From assembly GCA_038501625.1 (NCBI GenBank), contig JAZAYU010000010.1, positions 8,763,380 to 8,827,379 on the forward strand: a stretch of DNA of 64,000 nt. The letters are read 5' to 3'. Numbering within the stretch: the stretch's first letter is position 1; each line of letters opens with the position of its first letter. Below the pieces are notes generated by a model. It ran no database searches, was not told where the DNA came from, and worked only from the letters and a program-made list of their open reading frames with translations. A program made the translations under genes and the position numbers. Shown here piece after piece: positions 1 through 12,494 of this stretch. This DNA comes from Corbicula japonica (Eukaryota; Mollusca; Bivalvia; Venerida; Cyrenidae).

Positions 1-1386
1 ATTTTGAAAGAAGAGATAAATCCAACAATTGCAATAGAAGAGGATTATTGTCTTATTATATGGTAATCACCATTTATATTCTTATAATTTAATAACTGAC
101 ATTATAAAAGTCAATAGTTACCATAGAGGTTCTTGTTTTCGTTAATTGTTTGTGATGTCACATTTGATATTGATAATTTGATAAACAGATGCTCTGTTTT
201 TCTCTAGGTTTTGGTTGCGTTGGAAGGCTGTTCCTTTTTGGTTGTGGCAATTTCTGATATGCATAATTTACTTTTTTCGTAAATGATAGTGAAGGTCTAT
301 TTATAACTTTATACTGGGCCCAAGATCATAAAAGTAAGTTTGGAGATAGGTCTCAAATCTCAAGCATCTGATTGGCTAAAATGGCGATTTAGTTTTGGGC
401 CCTGGGTTTAACGTCGTTTCAATAGATTTGGCGTTCCTTTAAGACATTTAGATGCTCTTAAACCCTCGATTTTTTCATTATACTAATGGTGCTGTTATAT
501 CACGTTTGCTTTATTGTCCCTCAACATTTTGGCAGTGTAGGGAGGCTGTGTTTTCTGAATAAGGCTATTCCTGACTTTTTTCACTCTTTACAAATTTCCA
601 TATGAGTAGGTCATGAAACTAATTATAAATCAAAATCTCTAGCAATTAGGACACAAACATATATCTTAAATGCAGAAAACAAGCACAGTTTGACATAAGC
701 CTGCACATATTGCAGCATGTTCCAAACTTAACAACACGTACTACTCAACAGTAAAATTGTGACCCAAGCATCATATGCTGGTGGTTCTGAAAGAGAACGC
801 ACCAACAAACCGATCGGTATTTCCTTCAATAACTGGCATTGATCCTCTATTCCTAAAGTTATAAATATGGTCACAAAAGCAATTTTTAGCATACTGGTTA
901 CCATGAATGGACTTTCTAGCTTTGAAACATAAATTGCAAATGCATCTATGGGTCTCAAAACACTTTTGATGTTTCATTTCGTTATGTCTCAGATCGGAAA
1001 AACAAATATGACTAAAGTTTACAAACTCGAACGATTTTTTTCCATGTATCATTTACCATTATAACCAAAATGTATAAATTATAGTTTTGCAAAATTGTTC
1101 CAAACCTATACGCAAGTAAAACACATTTCATCAAATAATAAATATATGTGAACACCTTGAAGGTGTCTTTTAAAGTAATCTGTTTATTCTATTACACGGT
1201 ATTAACTGTAATGTTTAACAATGAAAGCACATGGTTAAACTAACAAATACCATATGTTACATCGTTACATCGCCATTTGATAATTATTATACGGCGTGTC
1301 ACGGTGTAACGTCACTGTTAGAGTTAGGAGTAAAACACCATTAAATAGTGTTAGATTTCATTGTGTAATTTAAATCAAATTTATTG
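1..1386. other. Region downstream of Uncx, repeat fragments only
   Basis: No gene is supported here. It holds two diverged copies of a dispersed repeat (about 118-290 and 500-600, recognised by TTCCTGATATGCAT-like ends) and half of a palindromic MITE at about 318-405. A minus-strand AATAAA at 1385-1380 lies just after the Uncx stop codon, and another at 1188-1183 is a more plausible polyadenylation signal. A Cys/His-containing open frame at 771-1052 (-) does not fit a zinc-finger consensus and is not called. Confidence 0.6.
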
Positions 1387-1962
1387 TTAACTTGGAGTGT
1401 TGATGACTTGATTGTCAGTTGCTTCAGATAAATGTGGAACTGTATCTATTTTATCCTGAAACATGTGATTTGTATGACCAGCGTCGTTCTTTTTTTCTAA
1501 TAAACTATCAATACTAAACGGATTTTTTCTCCGTGGAACCAAATCAGCTGAAGTATCAAGCGGTTTTTCTACTGATGCTACCTCGCTAAAATGAGGTTCT
1601 CCACAAACGTCAATATCATCTGCTTTATCAGACAAAGCATTATCAATGCGCATATTGTCATTAGAGGTGTCTTCCGTGTCGTGGTTATGTTTAGAGGTAT
1701 CACAGCTAGTGCTACTACTAGAAGTGTTAGAAAAACTGCTCATAGAACTAAACAATTTCTTCTTTTCTTCAAGTTTCTTCAGCCGCTCCTCTTGTTTCTT
1801 TCTTTTACGCTCAAGCTTTTCTCGCTCTCTTCTCTTAATCTCCTCCTCGCTTATTGGTTCCCCGCTGCAGGTTTGTGGCTGTGCATTGTGTGCCGGTCGC
1901 CCAGGACCTTTTCGTGTGTGCTCATGTTTTCTCCATTTGGCTCTTCGGTTTTGAAACCATAC
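1387..1962 (-). CDS. Uncx: Uncx exon 3 (homeodomain helix 3, signature and eh1 motif, stop)
   Basis: 576 bp encoding residues 157-347 and a TAA stop (1389-1387). It opens in phase 0 after TTACTTAG with [12 protein letters not shown]. It then carries the Uncx-specific [12 protein letters not shown] block, an [15 protein letters not shown] charged stretch, and [16 protein letters not shown] begins one base after the stop codon. Confidence 0.95.
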   Translation of the reverse strand, partial: VWFQNRRAKWRKHEHTRKGPGRPAHNAQPQTCSGEPISEEEIKRREREKLERKRKKQEERLKKLEEKKKLFSSMSSFSNTSSSSTSCDTSKHNHDTEDTSNDNMRIDNALSDKADDIDVCGEPHFSEVASVEKPLDTSADLVPRRKNPFSIDSLLEKKNDAGHTNHMFQDKIDTVPHLSEATDNQVINTPS

Positions 1963-4900
1963 CTAAGTAAAAAATATACAACTGTTTACGGTGGAATACC
2001 TTTTAATTTTACTGTAAATATTCGTTCTGAGAAATATGTATTAGAGTGTTAAAAATGTTCATGAAAACAATCAACTTTCATTCATTGACATATTATATAT
2101 TTTAACAAACATTCGCTTGAAATATCGTAAAAAAGTTAATTATGTTCATAACGGGACCACATTTGCGAGAAGTTCTCATCAGATTCAATATATGGGCTGA
2201 TCCAAATGATTAAAGCCGAGTGCTCTATACTAATCAAATATGTTAAATAATTCTAATACAATTAACAGGATCGGTCAGTTTAGTCAAGCTCTTTCAAAAT
2301 TATACGTTAATTAATCAAAGGACAAAATCATCAAACCGTATTGCAGTTAATACATACATATTTTTCGTATTCGTAAATTAGTCTTAGATGAACTGATGTG
2401 GATGACACTAATGTATCTTGCGAGCCTTTACAATATCAACAGAATCATCAGTTCCAGGTTCACGATTTTCTTTAGATTTATTACCCCTTGTTTTCTGACA
2501 CCCAATACAGTATATATGATGATCTTTTGTTTTTCTTCCTTTGCCCGTATCTAATGGGCGAACCTTTATTATTCGCTTATTGGCATAAAACATGCCTTTT
2601 AAAGAATTACTGCCCGATTTGTTGTTTGATATGCGACAATCTTTCAAACAATTTATTTTTTCAACGTGTACTTGATATCGTAAGAGACAAGCAAAACTAT
2701 TTGTTGAATGATTCTCCGGCATGCGCATATAACCTCCCTCTACCCTTTAATTAGTGCGTACTTAATGGTGTTGGGCGCGTGCAACGACTTCTAATTATAC
2801 ACTCAGGTTATACGCAACCTGCAATTCAGTGCATAGTTTTTAAGGATTAAGTACTTTTTATTTTTCAAAAGTGTTATAATAATTTAAAAATGTGAAAACA
2901 TAATTGGATAAGTATAGTGTTTTTATTGGTGATTTCAATAAATTATTTCAAATAACATATTGGATGTGTGGTTAATCTTTCCCTAAGTTTCTTGATTTTT
3001 GTTTAAAAATTTATAGTGTAAATTGATGATCAAGATTCAGCAATATTTGGAACAATTACCCGCGCTTTTAAACATTTCGTTCGGCCTCGTATCTTCTTAA
3101 TAATGCTCATAATTTACATTTGATATCAATAATGCAAAATACACTCGGCAGAGTAAAATATGGTAATATAATCAGATGTAGACATATTTCTCAATGACAA
3201 AGACTTTCGGTTTGATTGAAATTAATTGAAATATTGCATTTTGACTATTGACGCCAATTGCAGAATGTTTCTTTATCTAAATTACATCAGAAGTTGACAT
3301 GGGTGTAGATAGCAAATCACATCATAACATAAAAAGAAAACACAACAAATGGTTCGTAAACTGATGACTTGGAAGCTGGCTTATTAAGGCGAATTTCCGT
3401 ATTTCAATAAAAAATTTTCATTCATCTCTTCCAAATACCACGTTACTCTTTTATCAATTATTTTTTACCCGATTTTACCACAGAAGAAGCAACATCATAC
3501 TTAATGAAATAATCATCGTTGTCGCATAACTTGCCAGAAATAAGCGTCTAGAAATAAGGATACCAACTTTATAAATATGCGAATAATTTTTATTACTTCC
3601 CATTTATACATGACCAATAAAATATATGTGGGAATTAAAAATATCAAATTATATTCATTTTAGTGTGTTTTTTTTTAACCTCAGTAAGTTTCTCTTATAA
3701 ATTTATAAACACTACATAATTTTACTATAACATTAATGTCATAATTTTAAAGGAATATATTCGACGTTTTGAAAAAAAAGCAAAATAACATTACGTTAAA
3801 ACATCAATGACTAAAAGCTTTAAATTTAATTAAAAAACGACATCTTATAAGAAGTGATATCTGTAAAATGAAAATATTGGGAATAAAACTTTTTGAACAA
3901 ATAAGACGGATCAAAATACGTATAACTTAAAACAACTTAACCCATAACTATAATAGCTAAAACAAATGATAATTTTACTCCCTTGATCCATCGTGATATT
4001 ACCAAAAAATTCGGGGAGTTTTATTCCGTTGTATCTTTTTACTTCACTAATTATAGGGTAGGTGGAGAAACAAACTCGTTGGCACGTGTCCGTATAATAA
4101 AATCTTTATCTAATGGTTAGTGATGATCAAAGAACAAATATTTCATACAAGTATCATACGATCTAAAAGAATGTGTATTTGTTGTCCTTTTTAATTAATA
4201 GTTAAACGCAATAAAAATTCTTACTTTTGTTAAAATACTTAGCTATTTGAAAAAGATATTATGTCCAAAAATGTGCTTTCGGAAAACTGGAATAATTTCA
4301 ATATTGTTTTCGCGTCTGTTTATTTTTATTTTATAAAAGTTAACACGTATGTATTAATCCTAAAAATACATTTTTAAAATGTGGACATTTTTAAAGATTG
4401 CATGTGCTGGACTATATTCCAATATTTATTAAATTCATCTTCTCATTACAAAACGATTAATTTTCAAGTTAAAAAAATCATATGTGTCACAGGCGATATT
4501 TAATTTATGTGATGGTTGTTTGTTTTATAAATTGCAGTATAACTTTATTAATTTTGTTATAAATTTGATTTTCATATAAAGCATCGCAGTTGATGAAAAG
4601 TTACAGAATGATATTATGTTATCCGATTTTTTATATTGGACAACGCAGTAAGTACAAATTTACACCACACTCGTATTATGTTAAAACATTATACAAGGGC
4701 AAGCATTGGTAAATATATTTTGGATATATAATGTATCAGTCGCTTCATTTTATGAATTTAAGCGGTGATATAAAAAGCATTTTAATTTAATTTTTCTCTT
4801 AATGCTCTGAAATTAAATAAATTATGAATTCAGGCGCATGTACAAAATGCTCGCATAGCTTCTATATAAAATGACACAATGTTTTGTGAGTGGACGGAAT

Positions 4901-7900
4901 GCATGCTGTTCAACATCACCTGAGGTTTTTTACCTAGCATACGTATGTCACTATGCTAAATAGAGGACAAAAACTGAAATAGGATAATAGCAATTCGATC
5001 AATTGCGAATAGTGAATATTTAATTCGAGAACAGTTCAGTAACCCTAGATGCCAAAAATGTGATAACAATCAACATCTAATGGTTCATTTCCTGAATAGT
5101 TTCTTGTCATGATATTGAGGTTGATTTCAATGATATTAAATCAAGGACCTATGGTCTACAGGCTGCTGTCGACGAAAATCAATCATGGTTGCAATTTCTC
5201 ATCTCACCGATTGTGGCATCAAGCATCATGTTGTGATATCTGTGTAAACTAATGCTCACTATCTCCCTACAAGTTGCCTCCACTTTGGATTTATTTGTTT
5301 TGTCTTTCATAGCATCATATATGTAAGCTTATTTTAAATGGCAAACCACCTGGTTTTGCAATCGTTTATATAACATTCTGTTTATAAAATTTCCAATGGG
5401 GTTCCACTAGGTGATGAATCTGAAGGGTCATTTTCATCATTCTTTAGGAGATTTAGCCAAATAATAGCTAAAATACCCCTAATTTCAAGGGGAAAAAAGA
5501 AACTTCAAATAAAATTGTTTGGATCAAAATGAGGCTTTTTGAAATATTTCAAGAGTCAAAGAGTCGTCTCCAGGGTCAAATGGAACCATTGATCCAGTGG
5601 GACGAAAGTGACCTATTTCGCAAATTTATTTTAATATTTGACTTTATTTTGTCTTTAAACGACATCATTTTGGCGGAATCCAATTTCACAGTTAGCTTTT
5701 ATAAAGGATTGAGTTGCCCTAAAACGCAATCTGTATTTTCATAAGTGACTATGAAATGGCATTAACATCAAGGAAGCTCTATCAAACCGAGCCTGCAATA
5801 TTGTCATATTTATCGCGTTCGGTATCTTTCAAAGTTCCCTTTTCATCTATTTCATGAACACAATGTCACCTAAACTCAATTTTCTACAAGATCCAATCAC
5901 ATGCCAATTTCATGTATAAAATCTTACCTGAACTCTCGATTCGACAAGATCTAGTCTCATGGCAATCGCCTCTCTCATGAACACATCCGGATAGTGGCTG
6001 CTTTGAAAGGATCTTTCCAATTCTTCCAATTGCCAACTGGTAAAGTTTGTGCGAGTTCTTCGTCGCTTGCTATTTTTGTCATCTCTTTCATCGTAACTGT
6101 CTGAAAGTTGGTATTTTCTTTTTATTAACATTGTATATTTCAACATATATATTTCCTTTTCCATTTAAAACACACGGTCTTCGAAAAGAAATGAAGTTGT
6201 CAGTACGCCCGGCATATCACGTTTGTATGTTTTTAATATATATATAATATATAATGTATATGTTTCAATAATATTACTACATCGATACTAATTTAAGAAA
6301 AAGGAAAAAGAGGATATTATATGCGAATGGGTGACAACGTGAAAAACCTGTGAAAATTAAAATGACATTTCATAGTTTGAAATAGTGGAATACCACTTTA
6401 ATTTCACCAAGAAAATTCTATAATTCACATGAAAGCATCAAATAATACGATATAATTGTTTCAAGCTTACACAAGTTAAAGCGCAATATCTCCTTTTCAG
6501 GCTCAATAAAAACCAAGCCTGCAACATTTCCATATTATGTCGTGTTCGGTGGCTTTCAAAGTTCCTATTCCATCTTTTCTAATTAGATGAAAGTTTAATT
6601 GATTGCATTACATCATGAATATGTGTCATATTATTCGGATAGAAGATGACAGACAAACAAATTCTGTCAACATCAATATCTTAAGGATTAAAATTGCATT
6701 TTGCAAACTAAACTATCAAATTGAAGCGTAATTTACTTTTAATCTAAATGTAATATTTTTCCAAATGTAATATTTTCAATTTGTCACTTAATAGAACTCG
6801 AGTCATCTTCATAATGCAGATTTCAAACGGAAAATCATTCTTCTTATGTTCAGCTTTATAACATATGAAGCATGCAAACAAATAAAAGAATCAAAACATT
6901 ATTCTATTATCAGGTATCATATAGGAGGGGGCATTTATTTCACGACAATAATATTCCCCAAAAACAAACCAAGTTTGATTATTGTCGCAAATTTTAAACA
7001 CCTTTTCACACACCTTGTCAGTTCCCTCAAGTTAACATTATTCTATTTCTTTCGCCCGCTTGTATTACTCCTCCATACATTGGTCTTCAAGTAATGGAGG
7101 CATCTGACCTACCTGATGTTCTGTTATTAATACTTCAAATTGTGTTTCAGCAAATGTAACTGACCTGTTCATGTTTTTTTTTATATATAATTCTTTGTGA
7201 AGTCCTTATTTTTAACTATATTTTTCTCTCTACCATTTTACTTTTAAGGGAGTTCTTGTGTTCTTTCCATTTATTCTCCGATCGTGTATTGAAACACACA
7301 GAAATTGCCGGTGACAGTCAATCGGAAACGTCAGCGTTCCGCCCTACTGACACGGGTCTTAAACCTAACAAAATGTACTGTATTTTGAATTGTTTTTTAA
7401 GGAAATAAACTTACGAAGCATGCCGTGAACAAAGTAAAAGTACAGTTTTATGTACATTTCCTCTCATGTTTATGTATTGCATAACAGAGAAAATGTAAAT
7501 AAACTTGGAAACTAAAAACCAATTCAACACAATAAGGCCAGAGCAAGTTAAAGACCCACTCGAGTATGTATATCCCCATGAGGTCACTTTTTCCTCTCGT
7601 TTGTTGTTGATGTAATTTTCTTGATCGTCTATGGAAACATTGTATAACTGGCTTTATCACTCCTGGGTTGAAGGTTATAAAACTGAGATTAGAAACCAGT
7701 CTCAAATCTCAAGCATCTGATTGGCTGAAATGGCGACTGGTCGCCATTTCAGCCAATCAGATGCTTGAGATTTGAGACTGGTTTCCATGCTCAGTTTTAT
7801 AACCTTGGGCACTGTTTCTTTCTTCCAAAATTGGTATCTGTATATGGTTTCAAACCAATATGCGTTTTTTTTTTCATCTAAACATTTTTTTTCCAAATTA

Positions 7901-10566
7901 AAACAAGGTGCGTCTCAACCAGGCAGATGTTTCAACATGTTTAGTTGTTCAAAGTTCTTCAAATTATATCGACTCAACAGTCGTATAATTTCCTTTTGAA
8001 GATACTTAATTTTATAATACAATATTATTTGCAAAGCCACAGAGGCATATTTTTATAAATAGTTGTTGAACGTTTGGTTTCGTATAATAATAAAACAGAT
8101 ACAAATTTGAACGTAATATGCTTCAAACCTAATAAAGCAGAAACATTTGATTTTCTAATTGTGCTCTCCTATTGAGGTAATGTTTAATGTAGTAATGATA
8201 CCAATTAATATCTTGCAAAAATAAATGCAATTTACTGAAATACCATTGAAGTATTTATTTAGTATCAACATGAATGTCACCGGAGATTCAATTATTATTT
8301 TGTAAAACTCTATTTTACTTCCACCGTCATGCAACCCAACCTTTAAAACCAAACAGCCTGACACGTAAATTGATGAAAATTGAAATATAATTCGTAATAT
8401 TAATAATAAGTCAATATTTACCGAAATGATACCTCTATTGAAAGTTGTTTGATATATTATCTGTCCTAGGACCTTTTGGAAATGAACTTGTGTAATTGAT
8501 TAAGTGAAATGAAGTGGAAATTGGAGTATTTAGATTTTCCCAGTTTAATTATAAGTTCTCAAAACTAAACTTTTGTTGAATGATTTATAGTTTTTAGTTA
8601 TTAAATTATCATTTTTGATAAAGAATGAATTTAAATTGTTAGCACTTCATTTTGTTTCCACATCTTCTTAAGAAATAAGAATTCAAATATGCTAATAATT
8701 TTTTGTGTTGACGTTTTAGATATGATTTTCTATTGCACTGACTCAATACTTCTGGTGATGCGGCCATTTCGTTTCTTCATGGTCATTCAAGATCAGTTGT
8801 TTCGCGTAACGATAAATAAGGATATAGTATTTTAGTTAGATAAAATTTTTGTAAATGTTTGCTACTTATAATTAAACTTTATGATATTATTAAATCCCTT
8901 ATAATTATTATTTTTCTAAGGAAAAATTGTAAATAAAAATTTGTGTAGTTTATCTTACAGTTTACATGAAAGAATCTCATGAATTTTCATACAATGACAT
9001 CGTATCAAGAAGGCGATTAAATTGTACAGCAGCACTTTATACACAGTGTATGACCAATGTTCGGGATTTCGCCACAGGCTAGCCGAAGACTTTCTCCGCT
9101 GTCTGTCGTAGCACTTTAGATTGTCTGTTCTTTTAAAATAATCATATAGGCCTAAAATATTCTTTTCGGGTTTCACCTTAGAAATGTTTTCAGTAATAGT
9201 AAATAAGTTTCAAGACAAACAATCTAAGTATTGTAAAATCATTTCAGCAGAAATATACCAAAAGTAATTCGTTAAATTAACTATCTAATTTATTTCAGAA
9301 TTGCTATCGTTAATAAAAAAACTTTGAATTTTTATTTAAACAATAGTTAACATAATATGTTTATGTATTATTATAGTCTGTTGATTTGTGTTTTTGTCGC
9401 TTGCCAGTGTCATTTATTTGGACATTTGTAATAATTCTAATAAAAATGAATGATAGTTTTGTGTCAGATGACTGTAATAATTCGATGCTTTATGTTCCAC
9501 ATATAATTAAATGCTTAATGTTTCACTATGTATTTAGATGCTTTATATATCCATATGTATTTAAATGCTTAATGTTTTTTGATGCTCTATGTTTCCATTT
9601 GTATTGAGATGCTTTATGTTTCCATTTGTGTTTAGAGGCTTTATGTAATATGTTTTGTATTTCCATATGTAATTTGATGCTTATATCCACCAGCGTTAGT
9701 AGCATTCAGTGCAGCTGTCGTAAGCTGTTAATCTTCTAAAATTTTAATTTCATAAGATTAAAACAACATGTAATGCAAATGTTATTTTTTTGTGCTTCGA
9801 ATGACAAATAACGTTTTATTTTAACAGGTGTTGCATTATCTCACGAAACAAACAAGAGGGATATGTCCCTAAATCTTTTCTCAAAGTACTAAATATTACG
9901 TGATTCGAGAATGCATGCTGATAAAATATAAATTAGCATTTACTCGAAGTGTTTAATCCCTTTGCTATAAAAACTGTCACAAATGCAGGCAAATCTTACA
10001 AAATTTGTTATTGACCTGTATTGTATAAATAAACACCTGTAAATCCCAACATGACAACATTAAAATTAACACATTTATAAAATATTTGTCATTTCTGCAT
10101 ATTAAGTACATCTCTATATTGCTCAAAACGTTTGTTTAGTTTATTTTATTATTTTAAACAAGGTATCATTTCTATAATTTAGATAATAATTTTATATGCA
10201 ACACAATCAAAATAAACGAATCAGTCTTAAAAGAAAATGTTTACATTATTAGAGAATTAGAGAATAAATACCTTGATCAAGATGCCTGTTATTTAAATCT
10301 CCAAGTGGATCAGCTTTCGAAGAAGGCAACTCAGATGTTCCACGAGGGCCACCGTATACATTCGAAGATATATCACCATTGGTAACCAGAGAACTGAGCG
10401 TGTTGAGATATCCCGCTGGATATTGTGGACCCTTCGACAGTGAGAGTTGTGCAAGTGTTAGAGGATCCAGAAGATGTGAATATCCCGATAAAGGATGAAG
10501 ATACCGAAGCTGCTGAAGTCCAAAGTTGAATCGTTGCTGCTGTAGGAATCCCATTGGATTTGCCAT
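1387..10566 (-). CDS. Uncx: Unc-4/Uncx homeobox transcription factor (3 exons, complete)
   Basis: This gene encodes a nuclear paired-like homeodomain repressor; family members specify motor neurons and segmental mesoderm or neural cell fates. Three minus-strand exons (10566-10272, 6100-5928, 1962-1387) join in frame to 347 codons with GT/AG at both introns. The homeodomain is residues 111-170, with R115, F118, W158, F159, Q160 and N161 in place; Gln at position 50 is as in the Uncx group. It is followed by the family signature [18 protein letters not shown] (174-191), which separates Uncx from other paired-like genes, then a charged helix (195-226) and a Ser/Thr/Asp-rich tail. FSIDSLL at 305-311 is an eh1 motif, the Groucho/UNC-37 contact known from C. 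elegans UNC-4. The chosen ATG (10566) sits in an A-rich context and gives a plausible N terminus ([13 protein letters not shown]). The protein is shorter than the vertebrate and fly members. Identification is very secure; untranslated exons are not visible. Confidence 0.95.
1963..5927 (-). other. Uncx: Uncx intron 2
   Basis: About 4 kb of AT-rich intron. An open frame of 106 codons with a true ATG lies at 2728-2408 (-); it is basic with four Cys but has no recognisable domain and no splice-site support, so it is not called. A copy of the CCTGCAATATT...TTCAAAGTTCCC dispersed repeat is at about 5770-5860. I recognise nothing else. Confidence 0.8.
5765..5858. repeat. Dispersed repeat A, copy 1
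   Basis: Shares a core of about 90 bp (ATCAAACCGAGCCTGCAATA ... TTTCAAAGTTCC) with segments at about 6497, 13562 and 23860. There are no terminal repeats or coding capacity, so the class is unknown. Confidence 0.55.
5928..6100 (-). CDS. Uncx: Uncx exon 2 (first three quarters of the homeodomain)
   Basis: 173 bp encoding residues 99-156, from [12 protein letters not shown] through [17 protein letters not shown] to LVESRVQ. The acceptor is CTTTCAG|AC (AG at 6102-6101) and the donor is CAG|GTAAGA (GT at 5927-5926). The donor cuts the homeodomain between Gln46 and Val47, the intron position often seen in paired-like homeobox genes. Confidence 0.95.
6497..6590. repeat. Dispersed repeat A, copy 2
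   Basis: Reads CAAGCCTGCAACATTTCC and GGTGGCTTTCAAAGTTCC in the same order and spacing as copy 1, about 730 bp away inside the Uncx introns. Confidence 0.55.
7671..7806. mobile_element. 136-bp palindromic MITE, copy 1
   Basis: A nearly perfect inverted repeat starting AAGGTTATAAAACTGAG and ending CTCAGTTTTATAACCTT, centred on GGCGACTGGTCGCC with a 2-bp spacer. Two other copies in the window have exactly the same length and centre. It is too small to encode anything. I see no convincing target duplication. Being transcribed in the Uncx intron, it would form a hairpin in the pre-mRNA. Confidence 0.8.
9480..9690. repeat. Degenerate minisatellite in Uncx intron 1
   Basis: Units of roughly 25-30 bp of the form GATGCTTTATGTTTCCATTT with variable spacing, at least six recognisable copies. 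Confidence 0.6.
10272..10566 (-). CDS. Uncx: Uncx exon 1 (N terminus)
   Basis: Residues 1-98 plus the first base of codon 99. The segment is Leu/Gln-rich ([20 protein letters not shown]) and ends at NRHLDQ. The donor reads CAAG|GTATTT (GT at 10271-10270). The split codon G|AC gives Asp99 and matches the exon 2 acceptor exactly. The start lies in the first copy of a 98-bp tandem duplication. Confidence 0.9.
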
Positions 10567-10751
10567 TTTTTCAGATGTATTAATTGACTTCAGTATTTTT
10601 CTCTTTTAGGTATGCTTCAGTTGTCGGATTCAGAGTCTCTCTCATTTCACTTTGGATTTGCCTTTTTTTAGATCTATTAATTAAGCTCAGTATTTTTGTT
10701 TTCTTTTAAGTATGCATCAATCGTCGGATTCAGAGTTTCTCTCATTTCACT
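10554..10751. repeat. 98-bp tandem duplication over the Uncx start
   Basis: Copy 1 (10554-10651) and copy 2 (10652-about 10751) both begin TTGGATTTGCC and both contain GTCGGATTCAGAGT and TCTCTCATTTCACTTTG. Copy 1 carries the Uncx start codon. At the matching place in copy 2 the ATG is destroyed (CAT reads as CTT on the plus strand). Confidence 0.8.
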
Positions 10752-11659
10752 TTGATTTCGTAAACATAACAGTTATTTATATTACTTATATTTTCCTTAT
10801 CAAAAAGAATGTCCAAGTACGAGATTTATTTAATTTTATCAACAAAAACAACATAAACGTCGACAGAACAATTTTCCAAATGTATTTTTCTCTCAGTAAA
10901 TGTAATTTTAACAAGATGTAATGCACCATAACGTGCTCTCAGTGTTTGTGATGATTTCAACTGAATAAACATGTATTAGAACTCTATTATCCATATCAAA
11001 TAAGTCGTCATTAAACCAAACAACCATATTAGTTATTTAGTTATTATTTGCATTGAGAAGGAGTTGTAGAAATTGACAGTTGCCAGTTTGAGCTACACAA
11101 AAGGAAAAATTCGATACCAGAATATTCATTCAAACAAAATTGACAATAATCACGCCGCGACCAATCGCGTATCAGACTTTCTCACAAGGGCATACCTCCT
11201 CTTTGTTCAGATCAAACTAAGGGCTTTTAAAACATGTGTTACCAGTCATTGTATTAAATTTGGGAAATAATGAATGTAGTTTCAAAATACTATTATATTT
11301 GTATAATTATATTAACAGGCGGGATGTCATATCAACTTACCTAAAAAAGCGCGATCGGAGCAAAGTCATTTGTGAATATAATTGTCTATTAAAATGAAAT
11401 GGAATAGGCAATATTAAAATGCCTGATTATTGGTTCGAAAACTGAAAAAAAACACAGATGCAGAAACAATAAAACATAAGAGCCGGGGCTATGCGCTGTG
11501 GGTAGAAATTTGCTTTTCCCTACTACCTATGAACTGACTATTTATTTCGTAATATGCTGGTTCACTGTGCAAAATTCCTAATTGATTATAACTTGTCTTG
11601 AATTCTTTTACTTCAAAACTAGAAATTTTAGAAAAGTGTGAGGTTGATGAACCTGGCTT

Positions 11660-11850
11660 AAATTCTCTCAGTGGCAAAATATTTGCCACTAACCGTACAA
11701 AGTCGGTGACCCCTCAGGTTCTTATTTACGTTAATTATTTGTGTGTTTTAATTGATTATAAGTCCATGCCACCTTTTCTTCCCTACTGTTATGCTGTGTT
11801 TTCTGAGTGTGGCTTTTTCTGATATGCATATTTCTGTTCCATGAAATACA
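11660..11850. repeat. Dispersed repeat B, copy with both ends
   Basis: Runs from ATTTGCCACTAACCG through TTACGTTAATTATTTGTG to GCTGTGTTTTCTGAG and TCTGATATGCATATTTC. The same ordered blocks occur at about 118-290, 500-600, 26700-26870, 28205-28275 (partial) and 63058-63345. Confidence 0.6.
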
Positions 11851-11967
11851 ACTTAGCATCTTTTAAAGTAATATACAATTTCCCTTAGTTAGAAAGATGC
11901 AGTATCCCAAACAACACTGCCCTTATTCATACAAACCACAACTATTAACGACGCGTTATAAGAAAAA

Positions 11968-12160
11968 AAATGATATTGCCTATACCTGGGAGCGAATCCG
12001 CACCGTCACGGCGACAGCGCCTAGCCCTGCAATTTCGACGACGCAACCAACTGAGCTAACCGGGACAACCCCCAAAAAGGTTGATCGGATAGCCCTTTAT
12101 ATACGTAGTCATCACTGCACGACATCGGTAACGGGTTATTTTTACTGATAACAGTACTGA
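11968..12160 (-). mobile_element. tRNA-derived SINE, copy 1
   Basis: Read on the minus strand it contains a pol III A-box-like TTAGCTCAGTTGG and, about 50 bp on, a degenerate B-box-like GGATTCGCTCC, ending at GGCAATATC. About 80 bp ahead of the tRNA-like part is also shared with copy 2 (AGGGCTATCCGATCAA ... GTTACCGAT). It is not a functional tRNA: the cloverleaf arms are not complementary by eye. Confidence 0.7.
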
Positions 12161-12494
12161 CTATATGTACGGGGAGACTTTTTACGGCCGCCACACTGCA
12201 CAAATAGCGCTACTGTGAATGGTAGGGAATGGTAGGGAAACATTGTTTCGTACAGCTTACTTAGTTTAACCAATATTCAAGTTCAACATAAACATCCATA
12301 TGGACAAAAGTCAAAAGAAAGCCTAACACTAAAACAATAAACGTTTTGATTATCGATGTATATTTCGTTGTATTATCTCTTACGTTAATTTTTCAGACAC
12401 TGTTGGGATGGTTGTTATCGACTTAGAGCTTTAAATTGATTTGCCATGGTATTTGAGAAACGTTAACTTACTCAGTGACCAGTGAACAACAACT

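Larger units (their letters stand above)
6101..10271 (-). other. Uncx: Uncx intron 1
   Basis: About 4.2 kb of AT-rich intron. It carries a second copy of the TTCAAAGTTCC dispersed repeat (about 6497-6590), a palindromic MITE (7671-7806) and a degenerate minisatellite (about 9480-9690). No other coding segment is supported. Confidence 0.8.

Noticed and set aside
771..1052. Cys/His-rich minus-strand frame as a zinc-finger exon
   Set aside because: The spacing does not fit C2H2 or other common zinc fingers, and it overlaps a dispersed-repeat neighbourhood.
2408..2728. 106-codon minus-strand frame in Uncx intron 2 as an alternative exon
   Set aside because: No recognisable domain and no supporting splice signals; Uncx is complete without it.
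11990..12080. A functional tRNA gene
   Set aside because: Only the promoter boxes resemble a tRNA; the stems do not pair by eye and similar copies occur at two other sites, so it is a SINE.
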